Shown here: positions 8,239 to 17,007 of the stretch, one piece after another
Numbering within the stretch: the first letter of the stretch is position 1
How the letters are laid out: every line of letters begins with the position of its first letter
Assembly: GCF_002220365.1 (NCBI RefSeq)
Contig: NZ_MTHB01000262.1
Location: 1-64,000, forward strand
DNA length: 64,000 nt
From: Caballeronia sordidicola
GTDB taxonomy: Bacteria; Pseudomonadota; Gammaproteobacteria; Burkholderiales; Burkholderiaceae
Direction: 5' to 3'
The notes under the pieces: model-generated
Seen by the model: only the letters and a program-made list of their open reading frames with translations
What the model was told of the DNA's origin: nothing
Databases searched by the model: none
Position numbers and translations under genes: made by a program

Positions 8239-11200
8239 TCAATAATCTCTTAGCGCCGCAGCCAGGACCTGGGCGACATGCAGCGCTTTTGCGTCGGTGC
8301 CATCGGCTATCTGGTGACGGCAACTGGTGCCGTCGGCGACAATCACGGTGTCCTGTGCCTTCCGTGCTTTCCGCACGGCAGGCAGCAGCGACAGCTCCGC
8401 CATCGCCTTCGATGCTTCGTAGTGCTCGGCTTCGTAACCGAAACTCCCGGCCATGCCGCAACACGACGATTCGACCACCGAGACCTCCAGCTGAGGAATC
8501 CAGCCGAGTACAGCCTGCACGGGACGAAACACGTCGAAGGCCTTTTGATGGCAGTGACCGTGCACCAGTGCCTTCGGCTGAGCGAGGGGTTTCAGCGAAA
8601 GTCGCAGGCGTCCCGCCTCTTTTTCGTGGACCAGGAACTCCTCGAACAGGAACGATGACTGCGAGAGCTTGCGCGCTTCATCGCCGTAACCGTAGTCGAG
8701 AAATTCATCGCGGAAGGAAAGCAGGCACGATGGTTCAAGGCCGACGACCGGCACGCCGCGCTCTATATAAGGCCGCAATGTGTCCAGCGTGCGACGCGCT
8801 TCAGCCTTCGCTTCGTCAACCCGTCCCGCCGACAGGAACGTGCGCCCGCAACACAGCGGCCGCTCTCCCGCCTTGACGTTCAGATGAACCGTATAGCCCG
8901 CCGCCTCGAGCACGCGCTTCGCGGCACGGGCGTTGTCGGGTTCCATATAGTTGTTGAAGGTATCGACGAAAAGCAGCACTTCCTTGTCGCCCTGCACGGG
9001 TGGCAAGGGCTGCTCGGCGGTCGATAAGAACGACTTCACGAAGTGCGGAAACGCGCGTTGCGGCGCCAACCCAAGGCGGGCTTTCAGCCAGCCGGCGAAA
9101 CGCGGCAAACGCTCGACCGATCCGAACAAAGACGGCATGCGGCTCGCATACGGCGCGTAACGCGGCAGGAAGCCCACCAGCCGGTCGCGCATGCGCAGGC
9201 CATTCGCCGCAGTCCACGCCGCACGCGCTTCTATCTTGATCTTCGCCATATCGACGCCCGTCGGGCAATCACGCTTGCAGCCCTTGCACGATACGCACAG
9301 GTCCAGCACATCCTTCACGTCCTGGCTTGCAAGGCCGCCCTCACCGAGTTGTCCGCTGATCGCGAGCCGCAGCGTGTTCGCGCGGCCTCGCGTGACATGC
9401 TGTTCGTCCTTGGTGATGCGATAGCTCGGGCACATCGTGCCTGCATCGAACTTGCGGCAATGGCCGTTGTTGTTGCACATCTCGACGGCCTTCGCGAGTC
9501 CGCCGGTGTGATCGTCGCCGGTTCCAGGCGGGGTCTCGATGCCGGTCAAAGGATCGCGTGTCACGTTCCATTGCGACCAGTCGAGCTGCGTCGCGATCTC
9601 ACGCTCCCGATACGTCGGCGGGAAACGAAAGTTCGTCGCGTCGTCCATCTTCGGCGGATTCACGATGCGATCCGGACTCATGCGATTCTCGGGATCGAAA
9701 AGCGTCTTGATCTCGCGGAACGCCTCGTTGAGACGCGGTCCGTATTGCCACGCTACCCATTCGCCGCGGCACAAACCGTCACCGTGTTCGCCCGAATACG
9801 CGCCCTTGTACTCGCGCACCAGCGCCGATGCTTCCTCCGCAATCGCCCGCATCTTCTGCGCACCGGTGCGGCGCATATCCAGAATCGGCCGCACATGCAG
9901 CGTCCCGACGCTCGCGTGCGCGTACCAGGTGCCTTCAGTGTCGTGCTTGTGGAAGACCTCGGTAAGACGGGTGGTGTACTGCGCGAGATGTTCGAGCGGC
10001 ACGGCGCAATCTTCGATAAACGACACCGGCTTGCCGTCGCCCTTCATGCTCATCATGATGTTGAGGCCGGCCTTGCGTACTTCCCACAAGGCCTTTTGTT
10101 GCGTGGCATCGGGCATCTCGACCACCGCGCCCGGCAAGCCGAGATCGCCCATCAACTCCACGAGTTGCGCAAGCTTCGCAAGTTGCACGGCCTGGTCCGC
10201 ACCAGCAAATTCGACCAGCAACACGGCTTGCGGCTGGCCGACCAGCGCACGCTCGATCACCGGACGGAACGCCGGATTGGACATCGACAGATCGATCATC
10301 GTGCGGTCGACCAGTTCCACCGCGACCGGCCCCAGCTTGACGATATGCTGCGTCATGTCCATTGCGTCGTAGAACGTCGGGAAGTTCACGACGCCAAGCG
10401 TCTTGTGTTCGGGCAAGGGCCACAGTTTCAACGTGAGCTGCCGGCTGAACGCGAGTGTGCCTTCCGAGCCCACCAGCAATTGCGCGAGATTCGGCTCGCC
10501 GTCGGCGCTGAAGGGCAAGGGGCTCTGGCAATCGAAGAGATCGATGTTGTAGCCCGCTACGCGCCGCAATACCTTCGGTACCTGCTCGCGGATTTCATCG
10601 CGCTCGCGTTGCGCGATGCGTTGCACGCCTTCGACCAGCGAACGCGTGCGAGCGTCGGATGACATCGCATGCATTGCCGCGAACGTGGCTTGATGACCAT
10701 CGGCCAGCACGGCGTCAATAGACGCCACGTTGTGCACCATGATCCCGTATTCCATCGACCGCGAGCCGCACGAGTTGTTGCCCGCCATGCCGCCGATCGT
10801 GCATTGCGCGCTGGTCGATACATCGACGGGAAACCACAAGCCGTGCGGTTTCAGCCACGCGTTCAGATGATCAAGCACCACGCCCGGCTCTACCGTTACC
10901 GTGCGGGCTTCAGGGTCGAAGTGGACGATGTTGTTGAGCCACTTGCTTGTATCGATCACCAGCGCTTCGCCAATCGTTTGCCCGCACTGGCTCGTTCCCG
11001 CGCCGCGTGCAAGCACGGGAACATGTGCGTCGCCTGCAATCTGCAACGCGAGCAGCAAGTCGGCTTGATCTTTCGGCACAACTGCGCCCAGCGGCATGAT
11101 CTGGTAGATCGATGCATCCGTCGCGTAGCGTCCGCGCGCCGCCCGGTCGAACAGCACATCGCCCCTCAACTCTTGACGCAGGCGCATGGCCAGCGGCGAC

Positions 11201-11271
11201 AGCGTGGCGCGCGCCGAGGCCGGCATCAAGTGGATCGGCTGGACGAGTGCTTCGGATGATTTAGTCAGCAT
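8239..11271 (-). CDS. FAD- and 4Fe-4S-containing D-2-hydroxyacid dehydrogenase (GlcD-GlcF-like fusion)
   Basis: 1010 aa. The N-terminal half is a PCMH-type FAD domain (RGAGTSQCGQTIGEALVIDT around residues 95-114; GGMAGNNSCGSRSMEYG). The middle has the FAD-oxidase C-terminal region. Around residues 655-680 there is a ferredoxin-like cluster (CVSCKGCKRDCPTG). The C-terminal part has two CCG domains (CCGRTFLSAG and SSCCGMAGSFGYE) that bind Fe-S clusters and link to the respiratory chain. The layout matches YdiJ-type D-2-hydroxyglutarate or D-lactate dehydrogenases (about 1000 aa). It follows the aminotransferase in a minus-strand operon, so it may oxidise a 2-hydroxy acid whose keto product the aminotransferase uses or makes. 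Substrate unproven. Confidence 0.92.
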   Translation of the reverse strand: MLTKSSEALVQPIHLMPASARATLSPLAMRLRQELRGDVLFDRAARGRYATDASIYQIMPLGAVVPKDQADLLLALQIAGDAHVPVLARGAGTSQCGQTIGEALVIDTSKWLNNIVHFDPEARTVTVEPGVVLDHLNAWLKPHGLWFPVDVSTSAQCTIGGMAGNNSCGSRSMEYGIMVHNVASIDAVLADGHQATFAAMHAMSSDARTRSLVEGVQRIAQRERDEIREQVPKVLRRVAGYNIDLFDCQSPLPFSADGEPNLAQLLVGSEGTLAFSRQLTLKLWPLPEHKTLGVVNFPTFYDAMDMTQHIVKLGPVAVELVDRTMIDLSMSNPAFRPVIERALVGQPQAVLLVEFAGADQAVQLAKLAQLVELMGDLGLPGAVVEMPDATQQKALWEVRKAGLNIMMSMKGDGKPVSFIEDCAVPLEHLAQYTTRLTEVFHKHDTEGTWYAHASVGTLHVRPILDMRRTGAQKMRAIAEEASALVREYKGAYSGEHGDGLCRGEWVAWQYGPRLNEAFREIKTLFDPENRMSPDRIVNPPKMDDATNFRFPPTYREREIATQLDWSQWNVTRDPLTGIETPPGTGDDHTGGLAKAVEMCNNNGHCRKFDAGTMCPSYRITKDEQHVTRGRANTLRLAISGQLGEGGLASQDVKDVLDLCVSCKGCKRDCPTGVDMAKIKIEARAAWTAANGLRMRDRLVGFLPRYAPYASRMPSLFGSVERLPRFAGWLKARLGLAPQRAFPHFVKSFLSTAEQPLPPVQGDKEVLLFVDTFNNYMEPDNARAAKRVLEAAGYTVHLNVKAGERPLCCGRTFLSAGRVDEAKAEARRTLDTLRPYIERGVPVVGLEPSCLLSFRDEFLDYGYGDEARKLSQSSFLFEEFLVHEKEAGRLRLSLKPLAQPKALVHGHCHQKAFDVFRPVQAVLGWIPQLEVSVVESSCCGMAGSFGYEAEHYEASKAMAELSLLPAVRKARKAQDTVIVADGTSCRHQIADGTDAKALHVAQVLAAALRDY

Positions 11272-11350
11272 CGGCGTCTACGCGCGGTTAAGTAAATGGG
11301 GAGTCCGAGAAGGAAAGCCGGTCATGCGTTGCCGCCGGACCGGCTCCGTG

Positions 11351-12571
11351 TCACGCCGCCGCCTTCAATGCCGGTGCCGCGGTGTGACTCGTCAGGTAAT
11401 CCATTGCCGCCAGGACGCCGCTGCCCGCAAGCTTCACGCCGGACAACTTCAGGCCCATCTCGCAGCCTGTGAGCGTGGCCATCAGCGTGAGGTCGTTGCA
11501 GTCGCCCAGGTGCCCGATGCGGAACATGCGGCCCTTGAGCTTGCCGAGGCCGGTGCCGAGCGACATATCGAAGTTGTCGTAGATGGTCTTGCGGATTGCG
11601 TCCGCGTCGACGCCCTCGGGCGTCATCACGCCCGTCAGCACCGGCGAATAAACCGCCGGGTCGGCGCATTGAATCTCGAGTCCCCATGCGTTGACCGCAG
11701 CGCGGCAAGCCGCAGCCAGTCTCTGATGCCGCGCGAAGACCTGGTCGAGCCCTTCGTCACCGATCATCTCGAGCGCTTCGGACAAGCCGTACAACAAATT
11801 GGTGTTCGGCGTGTACGGCCAGTAGCCGCTCTTGTTCATCTCGATGATCTCGTCCCACGCCCAGAACGCACGCGGCAACCTGGCGTCTTTACTAGCCTTG
11901 ATCGCCTTCTGCGAAACCGCGTTGAAGCTGATCCCGGGCGGCAGCATCAAGCCTTTTTGCGAACCGGACACGGTAACATCCACACCCCATTCGTCATGCC
12001 GATAATCCGCGGACGCAAGGCCAGAGATCGTATCGACGAGAAACAGCGCCGGATGCCCGGCAGCGTCGATCGCTCGCCGCACCGCTGCAATATCCGATGT
12101 CACGCCCGTCGAGGTTTCGTTATGCACGACGCAAACCGCCTTGATCGAGTGCTGTGTGTCTTCGCGCAACCGCGCTTCGATCATGTCCGCCTGCACGCCG
12201 CGCCGCCATCCCTCGATTCCCGGCAGTCCCAGGAATTCAGGCTTCAGCCCGAGGTTTTCGGCCATCTTTTTCCAGAGCGTCGCGAAGTGGCCGGTCTCGA
12301 ACATCAGCACGGTGTCACCGGGGCTGAGCGTGTTGCAGAGCGCTGCTTCCCATGCGCCCGTGCCCGAGGCCGGATAGATCACCACCGGCTGTGCCGTCTT
12401 GAAGATAGCCTTGATGCCGTCCAGGACTTTCAGGCCCAACGCACCGAATTCCGGCCCGCGATGGTCAATCGTCGGGTAGCTCATTGCCCGTAGAATGCGG
12501 TCCGGGACCGGGCTGGGACCCGGAATCTGCAGGAAATGGCGACCAGCGGGATGGAAATCGAGTTTTAACAT
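11351..12571 (-). CDS. Class V aminotransferase, serine/alanine:glyoxylate type
   Basis: 406 aa from the ATG at 12571, with AGGA upstream. It begins with the LQIPGPSPVPDRILRAMSYP signature of alanine/serine-glyoxylate aminotransferases. The PLP lysine is in VSGSQKGLMLPPGISF. Residues YPASGTGAWEAAL bind the cofactor phosphate. The C-terminal half carries RIGHLGDCNDLTLMATL with the substrate-carboxylate Arg. The reaction is transfer of an amino group from an amino acid to glyoxylate or another 2-oxo acid. First gene of the putative minus-strand operon; the promoter region with a perfect 14-bp palindrome lies directly upstream, shared with the divergent GntR regulator. Confidence 0.93.
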   Translation of the reverse strand: MLKLDFHPAGRHFLQIPGPSPVPDRILRAMSYPTIDHRGPEFGALGLKVLDGIKAIFKTAQPVVIYPASGTGAWEAALCNTLSPGDTVLMFETGHFATLWKKMAENLGLKPEFLGLPGIEGWRRGVQADMIEARLREDTQHSIKAVCVVHNETSTGVTSDIAAVRRAIDAAGHPALFLVDTISGLASADYRHDEWGVDVTVSGSQKGLMLPPGISFNAVSQKAIKASKDARLPRAFWAWDEIIEMNKSGYWPYTPNTNLLYGLSEALEMIGDEGLDQVFARHQRLAAACRAAVNAWGLEIQCADPAVYSPVLTGVMTPEGVDADAIRKTIYDNFDMSLGTGLGKLKGRMFRIGHLGDCNDLTLMATLTGCEMGLKLSGVKLAGSGVLAAMDYLTSHTAAPALKAAA

Positions 12572-12586
12572 GATGCGTCCTTTGAA

Positions 12587-12600
12587 TTTTGCATGCAAAA
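12587..12600. promoter_or_regulatory. Perfect 14-bp palindrome, candidate GntR operator
   Basis: TTTTGCATGCAAAA is perfectly self-complementary and lies 16 bp upstream of the aminotransferase start, facing the divergent GntR gene. A half-site-like TGCAAAA recurs at 12730-12736, at the GntR start codon. FCD-type GntR repressors bind short palindromes, so this probably controls the operon. Not tested. Confidence 0.55.
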
Positions 12601-12728
12601 TACTTTATCGCACCATCGCGATGACCGGAAGCGATAAATGCTTGTTTTTGTTAGGTAGAAACCCGTCCCTCCAAATTTACCGGCGCCATACGGTAAAATC
12701 GTGTCAACAAAATGGGTAGAGGTATTGA

Positions 12729-13493
12729 ATGCAAAATGATCATCTGCAGGATTCACAGATCGCGCAGATTTCGCAAGTCGCGGCCACGCTTCCAAAAGTC
12801 GAGCGGCAGCGGTTGCATGACACGGTGGTTGAGCACCTGCGCAATTTCATCGTCGAGGGCATGCTTGCGCCGGGCGTGAAGCTCAACGAACGCACGTTGT
12901 GCGAGACGCTGGGCATTTCGCGCACGCCGTTGCGTGAGGCGCTGAAGGTGCTGGCGTCCGAGGGCCTGATCGACATCCTGCCGAACCGGGGCGCGTCGGT
13001 TTCTCAGATGAGCGAGGCGGAGATTCGCGAGACCTTCGAACTGATGAGCGGCCTGGAAGCGTTCTCGGGCGAACTCGCCTGTGAGCGGATAACGTCCACT
13101 GAGCTGAGCGAAATCAAGGCGCTGCATTACGCCATGCTGGCGTGTCGGGAGCAGAACGACCTGTCGGGGTACTACAGCCGCAATCAGGCCATTCACGACA
13201 AGATCAACGACGCCGCGCGTAATTCGGCCCTGAGGCAGACCTATATATCGGTGAACCGGCGGTTGCAGGCCCTGCGGTTTCGGTCCAACTTCCAGACGGT
13301 AAAGTGGGACAGCGCGATCCGCGATCACGAAGCCATGATCGAGGCCCTGGAAGCACGCGACGGCAAGCGCATGGCTTCTGTCCTGCGCGGCCATTTGCTG
13401 GCCAAGCGCGATGCGGTTTTGGCCGAAAGGACCATGACGACGTTGCGCACGCGCTCGGAGGGCGGCACGCTGCCGGACGCGCCGCCGGGTTGA
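12729..13493 (+). CDS. GntR-family regulator, FadR/FCD subfamily
   Basis: 254 aa. The N-terminal winged helix shows LRNFIVEGMLAPGVKLNERTLCETLGISRTPLREAL (about residues 38-73). The C-terminal all-helical FCD domain includes the metal/ligand-binding residues expected in RNQAIHDKINDAA and RDHEAMIEALEARD. FCD regulators respond to carboxylic acids. It is divergent from the aminotransferase operon and is its likely repressor or activator. Starts at the ATG at 12729 after GGTAGAGG. Confidence 0.93.
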   Translation: MQNDHLQDSQIAQISQVAATLPKVERQRLHDTVVEHLRNFIVEGMLAPGVKLNERTLCETLGISRTPLREALKVLASEGLIDILPNRGASVSQMSEAEIRETFELMSGLEAFSGELACERITSTELSEIKALHYAMLACREQNDLSGYYSRNQAIHDKINDAARNSALRQTYISVNRRLQALRFRSNFQTVKWDSAIRDHEAMIEALEARDGKRMASVLRGHLLAKRDAVLAERTMTTLRTRSEGGTLPDAPPG

Positions 13494-13543
13494 AACGCCG
13501 GGGTTCGAAACCACAAATTCCCGGCGCCGTTACTCACACGCGG

Positions 13544-14626
13544 TCAATATCGAGGCGCGTTTTCGGACAGCAAGGGCAAGACCGCCGTCCGTTGACCGTC
13601 GACGGTTGCGCCTGCAAAAGCCAAGCTCGGCGAAAGGTCGCGGTTGAGATCCGCGGGGAAGTTGAGAACGGGCTTCGATACCTCGTGGAGGGTTGCGATC
13701 TGTGCGTCAGTCAGCTTGAGGTCGAGCGCGGCAAGATTCGCCCGAAGCTGGTCAATCCGGCGTGCACCAAGGATCGTCGATGTCACGCCCGGACGGTTTT
13801 GTACCCATGCGAGCGCAACCGCTGCCGGAGTGGCGTTCACTTCCTTGGCAACGGCCGTCAGCGCATCGATAACCTGAAAATCCTTCTCGCCCGGCAAGCC
13901 AACCAGAGACCCGCGATCCGACGCAACGGTACTCACATTCTCACGGCTGTATTTCCCCGACAGCCAGCCGTTCTTGAGAGGACTCCACGGCATCACGCCG
14001 ATGCCGAGCTCTTGCGCCATCGGCGTCAGTTCGCCTTCCACGGTCCGCTGCAGAAGGGAGTATTCGACCTGCATCGCGATCAACGGCGTCCAGCCGCGGA
14101 ACTGCGCAATGATCTGCGCCTGCGCGACCTTCCAGGCGGGCGCGTCGGAGAACCCCAGATAACGCACCTTGCCGGCGCTCACAAGATTGTCCATCGCGCG
14201 CATCGTCTCTTCAATGGGAGCCGTGCGGTCCCAGTTGTGCATCCAGTACAGGTCGATGTAGTCCGTCTGCAACCGGCGCAGCGATTCCTCGCATTGTTGG
14301 ACGATCGCCTTGCGCCCGGCCCCGCCGCCGTTCGGATCTCCGCGATGCAGGTTGCCAAAGAACTTCGTGGCAATGACCGTGCGATCCCGGCGGCCTTTTT
14401 GCCGCGCAAAGAAGTCGCCGATGATCTTTTCGGAATGGCCGACGGTGTAGATGTTGGCGGTATCGATGAAATTGCCGCCCCGGTCGAGATATTCCGCAAG
14501 GATGGCTTCTGCCTCAGCGGGGCTCGAGCCCCAGCCCCAGTCTTCGCCGAAGGTCATGGTGCCGAGACAGAACGGGCTGACGCGAAGGCCGGAGCGGCCG
14601 AGCGTGACGTAGGAATCCAGCGACAT
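13544..14626 (-). CDS. Aldo/keto reductase
   Basis: 360 aa. TIM-barrel AKR signatures: GRSGLRVSPFCLGTMTFG at the N terminus, GGNFIDTANIYTVGHSEKIIG holding the catalytic Asp-Tyr, IDLYWMHNWD, and the NADPH-binding ILGARRIDQLRANLAAL near the C terminus. Long-chain AKRs of this kind reduce aldehydes or ketones with NADPH in the cytoplasm. It is divergent from an AraC regulator across 166 bp, an arrangement frequent for AKRs induced by aldehydes or other electrophiles. Substrate unknown. Confidence 0.93.
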   Translation of the reverse strand: MSLDSYVTLGRSGLRVSPFCLGTMTFGEDWGWGSSPAEAEAILAEYLDRGGNFIDTANIYTVGHSEKIIGDFFARQKGRRDRTVIATKFFGNLHRGDPNGGGAGRKAIVQQCEESLRRLQTDYIDLYWMHNWDRTAPIEETMRAMDNLVSAGKVRYLGFSDAPAWKVAQAQIIAQFRGWTPLIAMQVEYSLLQRTVEGELTPMAQELGIGVMPWSPLKNGWLSGKYSRENVSTVASDRGSLVGLPGEKDFQVIDALTAVAKEVNATPAAVALAWVQNRPGVTSTILGARRIDQLRANLAALDLKLTDAQIATLHEVSKPVLNFPADLNRDLSPSLAFAGATVDGQRTAVLPLLSENAPRY

Positions 14627-14792
14627 GATGTTTCTCCTGAAAATTGACGGGTTGACCTGACGTCAATAAAACCACCGCGCGCCTTCCCGGCGATAGATCA
14701 ATGCTCGCAAGCTCTTGCACAATCCTGCCAACGTTGAGCGAATCATGCGTGCAGTGCTTGCAGTTTGTGCATTCGCCGCTTACCGTGGAAAG

Positions 14793-15692
14793 ATGGAACA
14801 TCTCGCCGAACTTCGCACACTGATCACCCGCCATGCCCGCGCCGACATGATGGTCGAAGCGCTGCCGGGCGTGGCGATCATGGCGTCCGACACAACCACC
14901 GAGCCGATCCACCATGTGTACGAACCCACGCTTGCCGTTATCGCCCAGGGCACCAAACGGACGGTGCTGAACGACAAGGTGTTCGAATACCGCGCGGGGC
15001 AGTACCTGGTAGTGTCCGTCGATTTACCGATCACCGGGCACGTAGTCGAGGCAAGCGAGCGCGAACCCTTTCTCGCGATGGGACTGGTGCTAAAGCCGCC
15101 GAACATTGCCACGCTGCTGCTGGAGACTGCGGCCGGCGACAGAAATGCCGCCGAACCCCTGGGCCTGGCCATCAGCCATGCATCGCCGGAGTTGCTTGAT
15201 CCGATCGTGCGCTTGCTTCGCCTGCTGGATCACCCTGAGGATATCCCGGTGCTCGCGCCCATGATCGAGCGCGAGATTCTCTGGCGCTTGCTCGCGGGCG
15301 AACAGGGTGCGATGGTGCGGCAGATCGGTCTCGCCGACAGCCGCTTGTCGCAAATCAGCCATGCGATCCGCTGGATCCGCAGCCGCTACGCCGAGACGCT
15401 CGCGACCGAAGCGCTCGCCGGGCTGGCTGGCATGAGCGTTTCGTCATTTCATCGGCACTTCCGCGCAGTTACTTCGATGAGCCCGCTCCAATATCAGAAG
15501 CGCATACGTCTGCAGGAGGCGCGTGCGCGGCTCTTGGCGGAATCGGGAGATGTCGCTGCGGTGGGATTCGAGGTGGGCTACGACAGCCCGTCGCAGTTCA
15601 GCCGCGAATACAGCCGCCTGTTCGGCGCGCCGCCGGGCCGGGACGTGGCACGCTTACGCACCGTGCCGATGCTGGAGCAAGGCATCGCCTGA
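14793..15692 (+). CDS. AraC-family regulator with AraC_N cupin domain
   Basis: 299 aa from the ATG at 14793 after GGAAAG; the frame is open for 26 more codons upstream. The N-terminal half is the PF06719-type effector domain (EPTLAVIAQGTKRTVLNDKVFEY). The C-terminal half carries two HTH motifs (LAGMSVSSFHRHFRAVTSMSPLQYQKRIRLQEAR and VAAVGFEVGYDSPSQFSREYSRLFGAPPG). It is divergent from the aldo/keto reductase and probably activates it in response to a small molecule. Confidence 0.93.
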   Translation: MEHLAELRTLITRHARADMMVEALPGVAIMASDTTTEPIHHVYEPTLAVIAQGTKRTVLNDKVFEYRAGQYLVVSVDLPITGHVVEASEREPFLAMGLVLKPPNIATLLLETAAGDRNAAEPLGLAISHASPELLDPIVRLLRLLDHPEDIPVLAPMIEREILWRLLAGEQGAMVRQIGLADSRLSQISHAIRWIRSRYAETLATEALAGLAGMSVSSFHRHFRAVTSMSPLQYQKRIRLQEARARLLAESGDVAAVGFEVGYDSPSQFSREYSRLFGAPPGRDVARLRTVPMLEQGIA

Positions 15693-15757
15693 TCCTTCGC
15701 ACGCTCCCATCAGCACGTCCTGAACCCGCACACATTCCCCACATCTGATGCCCCTTG

Positions 15758-15782
15758 TATAAATCCAATTGATGGGTTTATA
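15758..15782. promoter_or_regulatory. Imperfect palindrome upstream of the porin gene
   Basis: TATAAATCC (15758-15766) and GGGTTTATA (15774-15782) form 9-bp arms with one mismatch around a 7-bp spacer, about 115 bp upstream of the porin start in an AT-rich patch. It could be an operator or part of the promoter of the porin/nucleoside hydrolase genes. Confidence 0.35.
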
Positions 15783-15895
15783 AGAAAACACAATTATTTT
15801 TATGGTTTTCGGCTTTGTACAGTCCGGTGCAGTCACAACGCGCCATGCAACAAAAATCGAGCGCGACAAGAACATCCACTCGCCACCGGACCATC

Positions 15896-17005
15896 ATGAA
15901 ACTACTCAAGCTTGCCCCTCTCGCGGTGCTGGGCGCCTTCACGGCGTCGTCGTATGCACAGAGCAGTGTCACCCTTTACGGCCTGATTTCGGGCGGTGTC
16001 GGCTTCGCGACCAACCAGGGCGGTCACAACGCTTATGAGGCGCTCAGCGGTACGAACCAGAATCCGCGTTGGGGCTTGAAGGGACGCGAAGACCTGGGCG
16101 GCGGCACGAGCGCGGTGTTCCAGCTTGAGAACGGTTTCAACATCATGAGTGGCACGGCGTCGCAGAACGGCCGCGAATTCGGCCGGCTGGCGTACGTCGG
16201 CCTCGCCGATAAAACCTACGGCACGCTGACCCTCGGCCGCCAGTACGACGCAATTCACGACTACATCGGCCCGGTGATCATTGCGAGCAACGGCGTGAAC
16301 ATCGGCGATAACGACAACGGTTATAACGACATCCGCGTCCAGAATTCGGTCAAGTATGTGAGCCCGGATTATCGCGGGCTGAAGGCCACCGCCATTTATG
16401 GCTTCAGCAACTCGACCGGCTTCGGCGACAACAACGCGTACAGCTTCGGGGTCGGTTACGAGAATGGCCCGCTGAAGTGGAGCGCAGTCTACGCACAGTA
16501 CAACCACCCGGACAGCCCCACCAATCCGGACGGCGCGATCTCCAACGACTACGCTTCACCCATCTTGATCTTCGATAAGAGCGCGACCCACCCGTCCGTC
16601 TTCGCGAGCAAACAGCGCATTGCCGGCACAGGTGGTTTCTACACCATCGGGAAGGCGCAATTCGCTGCGCTCTTCACCGATGTCCACTACGATTACCTCG
16701 ACAACTCCCACCTGCACTTGCAGAACTTCGGCGTGAACGTGGTGTACACCATGACCCCTTCGCTGTTCCTCGGCGCGGCCTACGGTTACACGGACGGCAA
16801 GTACGATGTCATCAACCAGAAGCCGCAGTGGCATCAAGTGAACTTGCAGGCAGACTATTTCCTCTCTAAACGTACTGACATCGCGTTGACGGTAATCGGC
16901 CAGCTAGCTGCCGGCGACGCGCAGCATGCGCAGATCTTCGCGTTCTCGCAGTCGACCACCACACGTCAGCTGGTCGCAACCATCGGCATGCGCCACGTAT
17001 TCTGA
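15896..17005 (+). CDS. Burkholderia-type outer-membrane porin
   Basis: 369 aa from the ATG at 15896, which begins a signal peptide (MKLLKLAPLAVLGAFTASSYAQ, cleavage likely after TASSYA). The mature part starts SSVTLYGLISGGVGF and ends with the terminal Phe (GMRHVF) typical of 16-stranded Gram-negative porins. The EFGRLAYVGLADKTYGTLTLGRQYD segment is characteristic of the beta-proteobacterial Porin_4 family. The nucleoside hydrolase begins 2 bp after its stop, so it may serve as the outer-membrane entry point for nucleosides. That specificity is inference. Confidence 0.94.
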   Translation: MKLLKLAPLAVLGAFTASSYAQSSVTLYGLISGGVGFATNQGGHNAYEALSGTNQNPRWGLKGREDLGGGTSAVFQLENGFNIMSGTASQNGREFGRLAYVGLADKTYGTLTLGRQYDAIHDYIGPVIIASNGVNIGDNDNGYNDIRVQNSVKYVSPDYRGLKATAIYGFSNSTGFGDNNAYSFGVGYENGPLKWSAVYAQYNHPDSPTNPDGAISNDYASPILIFDKSATHPSVFASKQRIAGTGGFYTIGKAQFAALFTDVHYDYLDNSHLHLQNFGVNVVYTMTPSLFLGAAYGYTDGKYDVINQKPQWHQVNLQADYFLSKRTDIALTVIGQLAAGDAQHAQIFAFSQSTTTRQLVATIGMRHVF

Positions 17006-17007
17006 TA

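Noticed and set aside
9043..10662. 539-aa open frame on the plus strand
   Set aside because: It is antisense to the 1010-aa dehydrogenase, with arginine- and histidine-rich composition typical of shadow frames in GC-rich DNA.
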